Source: Peptoniphilaceae bacterium (GTDB lineage Bacteria; Bacillota; Clostridia; Tissierellales; Peptoniphilaceae). Taken from it: a stretch of 64,000 nt of DNA. Under the pieces are notes generated by a model. The model was not told where the DNA came from, did no database searches, and worked only from the letters and a program-made list of their open reading frames with translations. The stretch is from NCBI GenBank assembly GCA_028723425.1, contig JAQYEZ010000003.1, positions 45,154 through 109,153 on the forward strand, in the 5' to 3' direction. This document shows positions 15,855-24,232 of this stretch, in pieces (position 1 is the first letter of the stretch; each line of letters begins with the position of its first letter). The position numbers and the translations under genes are program-made.

Positions 15855-16736
15855 TTATTCTTCTACCTTATCTATATATTTCGCCTTAAGTCTTAGGGCT
15901 GATTCACAAACTGCTATTCCACCTTCACCAGTTTCTCTTAGACTTTGTGGCAAGCTATCTCCAACTCTTTTTAGGGTTTCTACACATTCATCAAAGCTTA
16001 CAAACATGGTAACTCCAGCCATAGCCATATCTGCTGCCGCCATAGCATTTATTACCCCTGATGCATTTCTCAAATTACATGGAAACTCTACCATGCCTCC
16101 TATAGGATCACAAACAAGGCCCAAAACTATAAGTAAAGCTATTGATGCAGCGTTTTCTTGAGTTTCTATATCTCTACCTCTTAAATAGCAAATTGCTGCT
16201 GCTGCCATAGCTGATGCTGCTCCACATTCTGCTTGGCAGCCACCTTCTGCTCCAGCAAAGGTTGCAGAATCCGCTATTACTTGTCCAATTTCACTTGCAA
16301 CTAAGATAGCCTTACTTAATTCTTGGTCAGAATACTTGTATTTGTTATACATAGCCATCAAGGTTGCAGGAAGTATACCAGCAGATCCAGCTGTTGGGGC
16401 TGCGACAATTTTTCCCATAGAGGCATTTACTTCAGAAGTTGAAAAAGCCATAGCCATAGCATTTGTTGCTATATCTCCCAAAACTGTATCATTTGATAAA
16501 AAATAATCATTCATAACTTTGGCATTGCCACCAGACATACCAGTCATTGATCTTACATCTTTATTAATGGCTGTTGTTGCTGATGATTTCATTATATCTA
16601 AAGCTCTTTGAAGTCTATCAAAGACTTCTTCTTTAGACTTCTTTGATAGTTCCATTTCATCTTCTAGAGCTATCTCCCAAATTTCCTTATTTTCATTTTT
16701 ACATCTTTCTTTGATGGATTTCATTGTTGTTTTCAT
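15855..16736 (-). CDS. sdaAA: L-serine dehydratase, alpha subunit
   Basis: Iron-sulfur-dependent, oxygen-sensitive enzyme converting L-serine to pyruvate and ammonia, in the two-subunit form of Firmicutes. The alpha subunit (293 residues) carries the [4Fe-4S] ligand cysteines, visible in GGCQAECGAASAMAAAA, in VCDPIGGMVEFPC and possibly in FDECVETL. The segment MVGMSGGNA-like (MTGMSGGNAKVMNDY, about 65-79) is also typical. It follows sdaAB by 4 bases. It supplies pyruvate and ammonia in an anaerobic amino-acid-fermenting lifestyle. Confidence 0.95.
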   Translation of the reverse strand: MKTTMKSIKERCKNENKEIWEIALEDEMELSKKSKEEVFDRLQRALDIMKSSATTAINKDVRSMTGMSGGNAKVMNDYFLSNDTVLGDIATNAMAMAFSTSEVNASMGKIVAAPTAGSAGILPATLMAMYNKYKYSDQELSKAILVASEIGQVIADSATFAGAEGGCQAECGAASAMAAAAICYLRGRDIETQENAASIALLIVLGLVCDPIGGMVEFPCNLRNASGVINAMAAADMAMAGVTMFVSFDECVETLKRVGDSLPQSLRETGEGGIAVCESALRLKAKYIDKVEE

Positions 16737-16740
16737 TTAT

Positions 16741-17397
16741 CTACCCCAAATATTTTATAAAGATAAATTCTTTACCATTTTTTATTTCTTCATATATATC
16801 TTGTCTCAAACCTTGATCAAGCTCTGTTACCAACATAACTTTTTCTCCATCCTTAATGGTTCTCATATTAAAGATATTGTAGCCTTGGTCATAAAGTATT
16901 GAAGAAACAAAAGCTATCATACCTTTTTGTTCCTTATAAGTTGCTATAAGAGTAGGATTTTTACCTGAATATTCTACATCATTTCCATAGATTTTATTTA
17001 TTTTAATATTACCACCACCTATAGATGAGCCTTGAACATCAAAAGTACTTCCGTCTGGATAGGTCATTACAATTTTTACTGTATTTGGATGAACATTTCC
17101 AAGATCTGTTTCTATAAAATTAAATTCTATAGCTTTTTCCTTTGCAATTTCAAAAGAATTTCTAAGTCTTTCATCATCTGGACCAAAGCCCAAAATTCCA
17201 CCAACCAAGGCCCTGTCAGTTCCGTGGCCCCTGTAAGTTTTTGCAAAAGATCCATGTAGGTAAAAATCAACCTTGTTAAAACCAACTCCAGCAATATTTC
17301 TTGCAATATTAGCTATCCTATTAGCACCGGCGGTGTGCGAGCTAGAAGGGCCAATCATAATTGGACCTACTATATCAAAAACTGATAAATTTGGCAT
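16741..17397 (-). CDS. sdaAB: L-serine dehydratase, beta subunit
   Basis: A 218-residue subunit. The N-terminal domain has the conserved start FDIVGPIMIGPSSSHTAGA (residues 6-24), which forms part of the serine site. The C-terminal ACT domain (from about 145) may bind serine for regulation. It shares its first base with the stop of the upstream HAD gene and is followed after 4 bases by sdaAA, so the three genes form one operon. Confidence 0.95.
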   Translation of the reverse strand: MPNLSVFDIVGPIMIGPSSSHTAGANRIANIARNIAGVGFNKVDFYLHGSFAKTYRGHGTDRALVGGILGFGPDDERLRNSFEIAKEKAIEFNFIETDLGNVHPNTVKIVMTYPDGSTFDVQGSSIGGGNIKINKIYGNDVEYSGKNPTLIATYKEQKGMIAFVSSILYDQGYNIFNMRTIKDGEKVMLVTELDQGLRQDIYEEIKNGKEFIFIKYLG

Positions 17398-18044
17398 TAT
17401 ACTCTCCTTATAGTATTAATTAAGTCTGGACTATCTATAATAGCATCAGGATTTTGTTGAATAAGGAAATCCTTGTCCCTAAAGCCCCATGCACAAGCTA
17501 CCGTAAACACTCCAGCATTCCTACCACATTTGATATCAACTTCACTATCACCAAAATATATGATATCGGTCATTTTTTCACCGAATCTTTGGCCAATTAT
17601 ATACAAGCCTTCAGGACTTGGCTTTCTTTCAATTTCTTCCTTAAAACCAAGAATCATATCAAAATAATCCCTGCCCCAAATGTCTACAAGAACTTTCTTG
17701 CAAGTAGAATCTGGTTTGTTAGAAAAAGCAACCAAAAGCTCTCCTCTTTGTTTAATTTTTTCAAGTTCTTCCTTTATACCAGGATAAGGTTTGGTCAAAT
17801 ATGAAGGATTATCATCATAAATCTTATTATAGTAAGCTAGAACTTTTTCTAGACTTTGCTTATCCTCTATGCCAAGATATGATAAACATTTTTTTACCAA
17901 AACGACAGGTCCATTGCCAACATTTTTTCTAACCTCCTCTTTAGGAAGGTTTCCTAGGCCAAAATCAGCCAAAGCCTTGTTAATATAATATGAAATAGTG
18001 TCAATCGTATATAGCAAAGTTCCGTCAATATCAAAAATATACAT
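17397..18044 (-). CDS. HAD-family phosphatase (phosphoglycolate phosphatase-like)
   Basis: A 215-residue HAD hydrolase with a small alpha-helical cap. Motif I is FDIDGTLL (residues 4-11, nucleophile Asp5), motif II FSNKPDS, motif III the Lys in ERKPSPEGLY, and motif IV YFGDSEVDIKCGRNAG. It belongs to the Gph/PGP-like group, but the substrate cannot be told from the sequence. It is first in the operon with serine dehydratase and overlaps sdaAB by one base. Removal of a phosphorylated side product is one possible role. Confidence 0.85.
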   Translation of the reverse strand: MYIFDIDGTLLYTIDTISYYINKALADFGLGNLPKEEVRKNVGNGPVVLVKKCLSYLGIEDKQSLEKVLAYYNKIYDDNPSYLTKPYPGIKEELEKIKQRGELLVAFSNKPDSTCKKVLVDIWGRDYFDMILGFKEEIERKPSPEGLYIIGQRFGEKMTDIIYFGDSEVDIKCGRNAGVFTVACAWGFRDKDFLIQQNPDAIIDSPDLINTIRRV

Positions 18045-18166
18045 AATTTCTCCTTTACTTATGTACTTTCTTATATTATATCAAAAACGCAAACAATTGT
18101 ACAAAATATATAAATCTTTGATAAAATATTAACATTAAAAAGTCGTGAATAATATAAGTCCTGCGG

Positions 18167-18172
18167 TATAAT
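18167..18172 (+). promoter_or_regulatory. -10 element of the pncB promoter (candidate)
   Basis: A perfect TATAAT lies 36 bases ahead of the pncB ATG, with no convincing -35 at the right distance. Confidence 0.4.
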
Positions 18173-18207
18173 ATTGAAAATATGAAGAATTTTTAAGGAA
18201 GGAAAAT

Positions 18208-19662
18208 ATGACAGAAGAAAGAAACTTATCCATGCTCTCAGATTTTTACGAATTTACCATGGGCAATGGATATTTTAATCAAGGTATGAAAAATACTACA
18301 GCAATTTTTGATGCTTTCTATAGGTCAAATCCAGATAATGGTGGTTTTGCTATCTTTTCAGGACTTGAAGATATCATGGACTATGTAGAAAATATCAAGT
18401 TTACAGAAGAAGATATTGAATTTTTCAGAAAAAATTCTAACTTCTCAGAAGGATTTCTAGAATATTTAAAAAACTTCAAATTTACAGGCGATATTTGGTC
18501 TTTTAAGGAAGGATCAGCAATGTTTCCAGGAGAGCCTATACTTACTGTAAGGGCTCCAATTATAGAAGCACAGATTATAGAAACTTATTTACTACTTTCT
18601 ATGAACTATAACTCCCTTATAACTACCAAGGCCAACAGAATCGTTAGAGCAGCCGATGGAAGATTGGTTATGGAATTTGGCGCAAGGCGTGCCCAAGGAC
18701 CTGATGCTTCAATTAAAGGAGCAAGGGCTGCCTTTATAGGAGGGGCTCCGCTTACTTCAAATACCTTAAGCGGAAAAAAATATAGCATTCCTGTAGGTGG
18801 AACCATGGCTCATTCATGGATCCAATCATTTGATTCAGAATATCTAGCCTTTAAGGCCTTTGCAGAAAATTATCCAAAAAACTGTTCGCTTTTGGTTGAT
18901 ACCTACGATACCCTAAGTTCTGGTCTACCAAATGCTATTAAAGTTTTGAAAGAAGTTATAGAACCTCAAGGTTACCTCTCTTATTCTTCTATAAGAATAG
19001 ACTCAGGCGACTTGGCATACTTAACTAAAGAAGCAAGAAAAATGCTTGATCAGGCAGGATTAAAAGAGACCAAAATCATAGCATCAAACTCCCTTGATGA
19101 GTACTCTATAGAATCACTCAAAGCTCAAGGAGCCAAAATTGACTCATTTGGTATTGGTGAAAGATTGATCACTTCCAAGGAAGATCCAGTTTTTGGTGGC
19201 GTATATAAACTTGCAGCAATAAAGGAAGGAGAGAATAGTCCTCTTGTTCCAAAAATTAAGATTTCTGACAATGTGGAAAAAATTACCACTCCTGGTTTTA
19301 AAAAAGTTTATAGGATATATGATAAACAAACAGGCAAAGCAGAAGCTGACTACATTACCCTAAGAGATGAAGTTGTGGATGATAGCCAACCTCTAGTTAT
19401 CTTTGATCCGCACTTTACTTGGAAAATGAAGAGAATGGAAAACTACGAACTTCGTCCTATGCAAGTACCAATATTTTTAAATGGTAAAAGAGTCTATGAT
19501 TCACCATCTATAGAAGAAATAAACGAGTATTGCAAGTCTCAAGTAAAATCCTTGTGGGATGAAGTAAAAAGATTTGACAGACCTCACGATTACTATGTTG
19601 ACCTTTCTTCCAAACTTTGGAACTTAAAACAAGAACTAATCCTAGAAGGAAAATCTAGATGA
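18208..19662 (+). CDS. pncB: Nicotinate phosphoribosyltransferase
   Basis: NAD salvage enzyme joining nicotinate and PRPP to nicotinate mononucleotide, with ATP. The 484-residue length fits the Gram-positive type. Diagnostic segments are the N-terminal LSDFYEFTMGNGYF, MEFGARRAQGPDAS, GTMAHSWIQSF with the histidine that is phosphorylated in this family, LLVDTYDTL, and IRIDSGDLAYLTKEAR. A GGAAGG ribosome binding site precedes it. It overlaps the SDR gene by 4 bases, so the two are co-translated. Confidence 0.95.
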   Translation: MTEERNLSMLSDFYEFTMGNGYFNQGMKNTTAIFDAFYRSNPDNGGFAIFSGLEDIMDYVENIKFTEEDIEFFRKNSNFSEGFLEYLKNFKFTGDIWSFKEGSAMFPGEPILTVRAPIIEAQIIETYLLLSMNYNSLITTKANRIVRAADGRLVMEFGARRAQGPDASIKGARAAFIGGAPLTSNTLSGKKYSIPVGGTMAHSWIQSFDSEYLAFKAFAENYPKNCSLLVDTYDTLSSGLPNAIKVLKEVIEPQGYLSYSSIRIDSGDLAYLTKEARKMLDQAGLKETKIIASNSLDEYSIESLKAQGAKIDSFGIGERLITSKEDPVFGGVYKLAAIKEGENSPLVPKIKISDNVEKITTPGFKKVYRIYDKQTGKAEADYITLRDEVVDDSQPLVIFDPHFTWKMKRMENYELRPMQVPIFLNGKRVYDSPSIEEINEYCKSQVKSLWDEVKRFDRPHDYYVDLSSKLWNLKQELILEGKSR

Positions 19663-20411
19663 TAGCAATAATAAGTGGTGCATCATCAGGTATAGGTAGA
19701 GAATTTGCAAAAGCTATTGATAAAAAAGAGTATGAGGAAATTTGGCTAATAGCTAGAAGAAAAGCTAGGCTTGTTGAGCTTGAAGAAAAGTTAAAAACAA
19801 AGGTAAAAATATTAGATATAGACCTTTTGGACTTAGAATCTTTTGAAATTTTTGAAAAACTCTTGGATTCTTTAAAACCTCAAATAGGTCTTGTAGTAAA
19901 TGCGGCAGGCCTTGGCTATGCAGATTATTTTTACCAAGAAGGTCTAGAAAAAATCCAAAAAACCCTAAGACTTAACTGCGAAGCCCTAACCAAAATAAAT
20001 TATCTTGTCCTAGACTATATGGCAAAAGACTCTGCTATAATAAATATTGCATCAGTTGCAAGCTTTATACCTCAGCCAAAATTTGCAACCTATGCTGCAA
20101 GTAAAGCCTATGTTTTATCTTTCTCAAGAGCCTTAAATCGAGAATTAAGACCAAGAGGCATAAATGTATGTACCCTTTGCCCTAATCCAGTTAATACAGA
20201 ATTTTTCAAAAATTCAACCAAAACTCAAGCCTCTAAAATCAAGTCCTTGGGCCTTGAAAATATAGAGACTATGGTAGCAAAAACTCTAAGGCTTTGCCAC
20301 AAAAAAGACCTTGTTACTACCCATCCAGTTTCTTTTTTAGTAAAATTTTTATCAAAAATACTTCCCCATTCTTTTATTATGTTTGTGGAAAAGAAAATGG
20401 GCATGTATTAA
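19659..20411 (+). CDS. SDR family oxidoreductase
   Basis: A 250-residue short-chain dehydrogenase/reductase. The cofactor motif SGASSGIGREF is at residues 5-15, the NAAG motif at about 83, the catalytic Ser in NIASVAS, and YAASK supplies the Tyr and Lys. A basic residue pair (ARRKAR) after the second strand favours NADP(H). The C-terminus has a hydrophobic stretch (VSFLVKFLSKILPHSFIMF) that may touch the membrane. The substrate is unknown. The 4-base overlap with pncB implies co-expression. Confidence 0.88.
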   Translation: MIAIISGASSGIGREFAKAIDKKEYEEIWLIARRKARLVELEEKLKTKVKILDIDLLDLESFEIFEKLLDSLKPQIGLVVNAAGLGYADYFYQEGLEKIQKTLRLNCEALTKINYLVLDYMAKDSAIINIASVASFIPQPKFATYAASKAYVLSFSRALNRELRPRGINVCTLCPNPVNTEFFKNSTKTQASKIKSLGLENIETMVAKTLRLCHKKDLVTTHPVSFLVKFLSKILPHSFIMFVEKKMGMY

Positions 20412-20424
20412 TTGAGAGATAATA

Positions 20425-20478
20425 AATCGTGTTAGTTAAGTATAGAATTAATCATATACTTTAACCAACACGATTTTT
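20425..20478 (+). terminator. Terminator after the pncB-SDR operon
   Basis: A long stem (AATCGTGTTAGTTAA...TTTAACCAACACGATT, with mismatches) is followed by TTTTTATT. Confidence 0.75.
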
Positions 20479-20537
20479 ATTAAACTAAAACTTATAGCTT
20501 GTAAATTTTTAGATATCTTTACATATAATTATTTTAT

Positions 20538-21182
20538 CTATAGACTTACCTTATCCTTGGCATATTTTAAGCTTCCCCCAAGTATGCCATCTATAAAATC
20601 TCTATCTTCGTAAATTTTATAGCCTGTAAATCTTCTTTTTAGTAAAAGTTGGGCGTCTTTCTTAATTTTATCTTTACTTTCTTTTTCCAAGGCATTGATA
20701 TAGTCCCTATGGAAATTTGGATCGTCTTTTTTTATAGTGTCAAAAACTTTTATAAAGTCAATATTTGATACTTCTACTTGAACTAGGGTTCCTTTTTCCG
20801 TTTTTTCTTCTGATTTTATTTTTAAATCAAGATTTTCATATAAGGTCTTTAGAAATTCTTCTTTTTGGCTGCTATCATCGCTATAGGAAGCTGCTAGAGT
20901 TTGGTTAATATCGGCGAGCTTATCAAAATAGGTCTCTTGCTTTTTTAAATCAGCCTCTTTTATTGCCTCTACCGCCTTATTTATAGAAACTTCTACCTTA
21001 CTTACTCTATATTGATAGATTGCCAAAAAGATTAGCAAAATACAAAATATTTTTAAAAATAAAAATCTCTTTTTTCTTCCTCTTCGTCTTGATCTATTTG
21101 TATGTCTTCTTTGTCGTAAATTTTCAGTCGAATTATTTGACCTTCTTTGGTAAAAAGCCTTACTTCTAGTTTTTCTTGCCAT
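20538..21182 (-). CDS. Uncharacterised single-pass membrane protein with Arg/Lys-rich N-terminus
   Basis: A protein of 214 residues from the second ATG (21182; a start at 21191 adds three). The first 45 residues are extremely basic (RRSN, RQRRH, RSRRRGRKKR). One membrane helix (FLFLKIFCILLIFLAIY, about 43-60) follows, then a hydrophilic, mainly helical domain of about 150 residues with several Lys/Glu-rich helices, outside the membrane. No known family recognised. The N-terminus could bind nucleic acid or anionic lipid. It is divergent from the next gene with only about 95 bases between the starts. Confidence 0.65.
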   Translation of the reverse strand: MARKTRSKAFYQRRSNNSTENLRQRRHTNRSRRRGRKKRFLFLKIFCILLIFLAIYQYRVSKVEVSINKAVEAIKEADLKKQETYFDKLADINQTLAASYSDDSSQKEEFLKTLYENLDLKIKSEEKTEKGTLVQVEVSNIDFIKVFDTIKKDDPNFHRDYINALEKESKDKIKKDAQLLLKRRFTGYKIYEDRDFIDGILGGSLKYAKDKVSL

Positions 21183-21276
21183 GTCACCCACCTTAGCCTA
21201 TTTTATAATAATTTATACCCACAAGTAACTGATTTATTTTTTCTTTTCTATGTTATATAATCTATATGGTGATTTT

Positions 21277-22128
21277 ATGAGAAAGAATAATTTTTATTTT
21301 TTAGATAAGCTAGCTTTAATTTTTCTAATAGGACTGATTTTTGCTCCCCTATTTAATTTACACTTCAAAACCCAACTTATAAAAATATGCCTTGTATTTT
21401 TTATGGCCTACTTCTCTTTTTTATTTTTAAATGTAAGAAAAGAAAAAACCATTCTTTTTATGCTTCCCCTCTTTGTAAATACTTTACTTATAGCCTTTGT
21501 CTTTAAAGGGGAAAATTTTACTCGCAAGGATATTTTTTGGACTATATTAAAAGTTATAACTAGTAATTTTCCTCTTATTAGCCTTGGTCTATGTTTTTAT
21601 TTTATAGAAAGAATTTCCACTAAGATTTTCGGATCTTATTTTACGATTTTTTTGGCTCTTCTTTCTTTAATGGCCTATCTTGCAATGACTTGTAAGCTAG
21701 CATTTGAAAATTATTATAAATACAAAGACTACTTCTTTTATCTTTTTGTATTTTTAAGCTTTTCAAGTATAAATTACAAAAAAAGTATCAAGTCTTACTT
21801 CTATGTGCTTGGCCTTGTTCTGATGGCTTTGGATTTTTACCTATATTATAAAAAATCCATAGGCTTTGGATTTTTCTTTAGTCCTTTGCTTATATTTTAT
21901 TTTGTTTTTAAAGGAGAGAAAAACACGAAAAAAACCAATTTTGAAAAATATTTTATCTTTGCCATAATCTTTATTTTTCCGATTGTTAGCCTAAGCATGA
22001 ATTATTTTCTTAACATGAAGCCTTTGGCTTTGAATCTTTCTAGCCTAATAATTAGCTTTTTTGTTAGTGTGATTTTATTTGAGGCAAAAATAAAAGTCTT
22101 TACTTATCTTTTACTAGGTATATCCTAA
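21277..22128 (+). CDS. Uncharacterised polytopic membrane protein
   Basis: A 283-residue protein starting at 21277, where GGTGA precedes the ATG; an upstream ATG at 21250 has no clear site. The sequence is dominated by nine or so hydrophobic helices with Lys/Tyr-rich short loops, and I recognise no motif. Codon use and AT content match the neighbours. Function unknown. Confidence 0.65.
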   Translation: MRKNNFYFLDKLALIFLIGLIFAPLFNLHFKTQLIKICLVFFMAYFSFLFLNVRKEKTILFMLPLFVNTLLIAFVFKGENFTRKDIFWTILKVITSNFPLISLGLCFYFIERISTKIFGSYFTIFLALLSLMAYLAMTCKLAFENYYKYKDYFFYLFVFLSFSSINYKKSIKSYFYVLGLVLMALDFYLYYKKSIGFGFFFSPLLIFYFVFKGEKNTKKTNFEKYFIFAIIFIFPIVSLSMNYFLNMKPLALNLSSLIISFFVSVILFEAKIKVFTYLLLGIS

Positions 22129-22205
22129 TAATTTATTTATTTTAGAAAGCCAAAATGGGGTATAAGATTAAAAAGATTGTACATACCATTTATAGGAGGC
22201 TTTGT

Positions 22206-23192
22206 ATGAAAAAAATTATTAACAATCCCGATAATGTAGTTGATGAAATGATCCATGGCCTAGTAAAGGCAAGTCCTGACAAACTACAAATCCTAGAAGA
22301 TTCTACGGTAGTTGCAAGAAAAAATTTTACCCAAGGCAAAGTTGGCCTTATTTCTGGTGGAGGAAGTGGTCATGAGCCAGCCCACGCAGGCTATGTTGGT
22401 CAAGGTATGCTAGATTGTGCTGTTTGTGGAGAAGTATTTACCTCACCAACTCCTGACCAAGTATTAAAGGCCATAGAAGCTTCAAATACTGGAGCCGGTG
22501 TCTTTATGGTTGTAAAAAATTATACAGGCGATGTTATGAACTTTGAAATGGCCAAAGATATGGCAGAGATGAATAATATCAAAGTTGACTATATAGTAGT
22601 TAATGATGATGTGGCTGTTGAAGATTCTTTATATACAGCTGGTAGACGTGGAGTAGCTGGTACTATATTCTTCCACAAGATTTTAGGTGCTATGGCAGAA
22701 GAAAAGAAATCTCTAGAAGAAATCAAACAAAAGGCAGAACATTTGAAAAAAAGCGTAAGATCTATGGGCATGGCTATAAAACCTTGTGTTAATCCAACAA
22801 GTGGAGAAGCCTCTTTTGAGCTTGGAGAAAAAGAAATGGAAATAGGAATTGGTATTCACGGTGAACCAGGCATCAGAAGAGAAACTTTAAAGCCAGCAGA
22901 CGAAATTGCAAAAGAATTAATTGATACAGTCCTAAAAGAATACGAAGATAAGAGTGGAGAATTTGCCCTTATGGTAAATGGTATGGGCCAAACTCCAGAA
23001 ATGGAATTATTTATAGTAAATAATTTCTTGAGTGACTATCTAGAAGATAAGATAAATATTACAAAAACTTATGTTGGAAACTACATGACAAGCCTTGATA
23101 TGGCTGGTTTTTCAGTAAGTTTACTAAAAATGGATGATACAGATAAGAAATATTTGGAAGCAAAAGCAGATACATTAAAGGTAGTAAGATAA
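22206..23192 (+). CDS. dhaK: Dihydroxyacetone kinase subunit DhaK
   Basis: Substrate-binding subunit of the PTS-dependent dihydroxyacetone kinase. I place the start at 22206 (TAGGAGG ahead of the ATG), giving 328 residues. The N-terminus KKIINNPDNVVDEMIHGLV and the glycine motif LISGGGSGHEPAHAGYVGQGM are diagnostic. The histidine in GIGIHGEPGIRRE is the residue that binds dihydroxyacetone covalently. It shares its last base with the dhaL start region and forms an operon with dhaL and dhaM. Confidence 0.95.
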   Translation: MKKIINNPDNVVDEMIHGLVKASPDKLQILEDSTVVARKNFTQGKVGLISGGGSGHEPAHAGYVGQGMLDCAVCGEVFTSPTPDQVLKAIEASNTGAGVFMVVKNYTGDVMNFEMAKDMAEMNNIKVDYIVVNDDVAVEDSLYTAGRRGVAGTIFFHKILGAMAEEKKSLEEIKQKAEHLKKSVRSMGMAIKPCVNPTSGEASFELGEKEMEIGIGIHGEPGIRRETLKPADEIAKELIDTVLKEYEDKSGEFALMVNGMGQTPEMELFIVNNFLSDYLEDKINITKTYVGNYMTSLDMAGFSVSLLKMDDTDKKYLEAKADTLKVVR

Positions 23193-23785
23193 TGCAAATA
23201 AAAGAAGTACAAGAAAGACTGATAAAAATAGCAGATGTAATAAATGAAAACAAATCCTACTTGCAAGATTTGGATAGAGAAATTGGCGATGGCGACCATG
23301 GTTTTAATATGAACAGGGGTTTTTCTTTTGTAAAAGAAGATATGGAAGGAGATTTTAAAGATCTTAAAGCCTTGTTTATGAAAATTTCTATGGATTTAAT
23401 TTCTAAAGTTGGGGGAGCAAGCGGTCCACTTTACGGAACTTTCTTTATGAAATTTGCCCAAAATCTTGAAGGCAAAGAAGACTTTAATAGAGAAGATTTT
23501 AACCTCGCCTTCAAAAATGGTCTCCAAGGAGTAAAACAAAGGGGCAAGGCTGAAATTTCTGATAAAACTATGGTTGATGTCTTGGAACCTGTTAGCCTTG
23601 GCCTAGAAGAGGGCAAATCTTTTGAAGAAATAATAAAACTTGCAGAAGAGAAAAAAGATTATACCAAAGATCTTGTAGCCAAAAAGGGTCGTGCTTCCTA
23701 TTTGGGAGAAAGATCTAAAGGCCACATTGATCCAGGCGCTATGAGTTCTTATCTAATAATAAAGACAGGATTAGAAAATTTATGA
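23192..23785 (+). CDS. dhaL: Dihydroxyacetone kinase subunit DhaL
   Basis: ADP-binding subunit (197 residues) that passes phosphate from DhaM to dihydroxyacetone on DhaK. The metal-binding aspartates lie in DREIGDGDHGFNMNRG, with the nucleotide-site segment VGGASGPLYGTFFM and the late GRASYLGERSKGHIDPGAMSS. It overlaps dhaK by 1 base and dhaM by 4. Confidence 0.95.
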   Translation: MQIKEVQERLIKIADVINENKSYLQDLDREIGDGDHGFNMNRGFSFVKEDMEGDFKDLKALFMKISMDLISKVGGASGPLYGTFFMKFAQNLEGKEDFNREDFNLAFKNGLQGVKQRGKAEISDKTMVDVLEPVSLGLEEGKSFEEIIKLAEEKKDYTKDLVAKKGRASYLGERSKGHIDPGAMSSYLIIKTGLENL

Positions 23786-24174
23786 TAAATATTTTAATTT
23801 TAAGCCATAGCAAGGACTTGGCAAAGGGAATTTACGATTTGACGAGCCAAATGGCCCAAGATGTAAAAATAGACTATTGGGGTGGAACCGAAGAAGGAGG
23901 CCTAGGATCTGATTTTGAAAAGATAAATGAGAAAATTATAAGTCTTACTAAAAATGATGATAAGCTAGTAATACTTTTTGACCTAGGTTCTTCCATGATG
24001 AATGCCCAAATGGCTATAGAAATGCTAGATTCCGATACTCAAAAAAGAGTTATCTTGGCAGATCTTCCTATAGTCGAAGCAAGTGTAGAACTTGCTATGC
24101 AAATTCAAATAGGCAATAGTTTTGACCAAATAAAAGCCTATGTAGAAAAGAACAAATATGGAAAATTAAGCTAA
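23782..24174 (+). CDS. dhaM: Dihydroxyacetone kinase phosphotransfer subunit DhaM (EIIA-type only)
   Basis: A 130-residue protein with only the mannose-type EIIA domain. The phosphorylated His lies in ILILSHSKDLAKGI (His9). The conserved TEEGGLGSDFEKI and LFDLGSSMMNAQMA segments are present. It lacks the extra HPr and EI domains of the E. coli DhaM, so it must take phosphate from general HPr. Last gene of dhaKLM. Confidence 0.92.
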   Translation: MINILILSHSKDLAKGIYDLTSQMAQDVKIDYWGGTEEGGLGSDFEKINEKIISLTKNDDKLVILFDLGSSMMNAQMAIEMLDSDTQKRVILADLPIVEASVELAMQIQIGNSFDQIKAYVEKNKYGKLS

Positions 24175-24179
24175 AATTT

Positions 24180-24224
24180 AGGACTGTCTAAAATGAAGGC
24201 CTTAGTTTCATTTTAAACAGTCCT
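24180..24224. terminator. Bidirectional terminator between dhaM and the MATE gene
   Basis: AGGACTGTCTAAAATGAAA-type stem (24180-24198 against 24206-24224, few mismatches) is followed by CTTTATTTTT on the plus strand. It also lies just past the converging MATE stop at 24233. Confidence 0.75.
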
Positions 24225-24232
24225 CTTTATTT

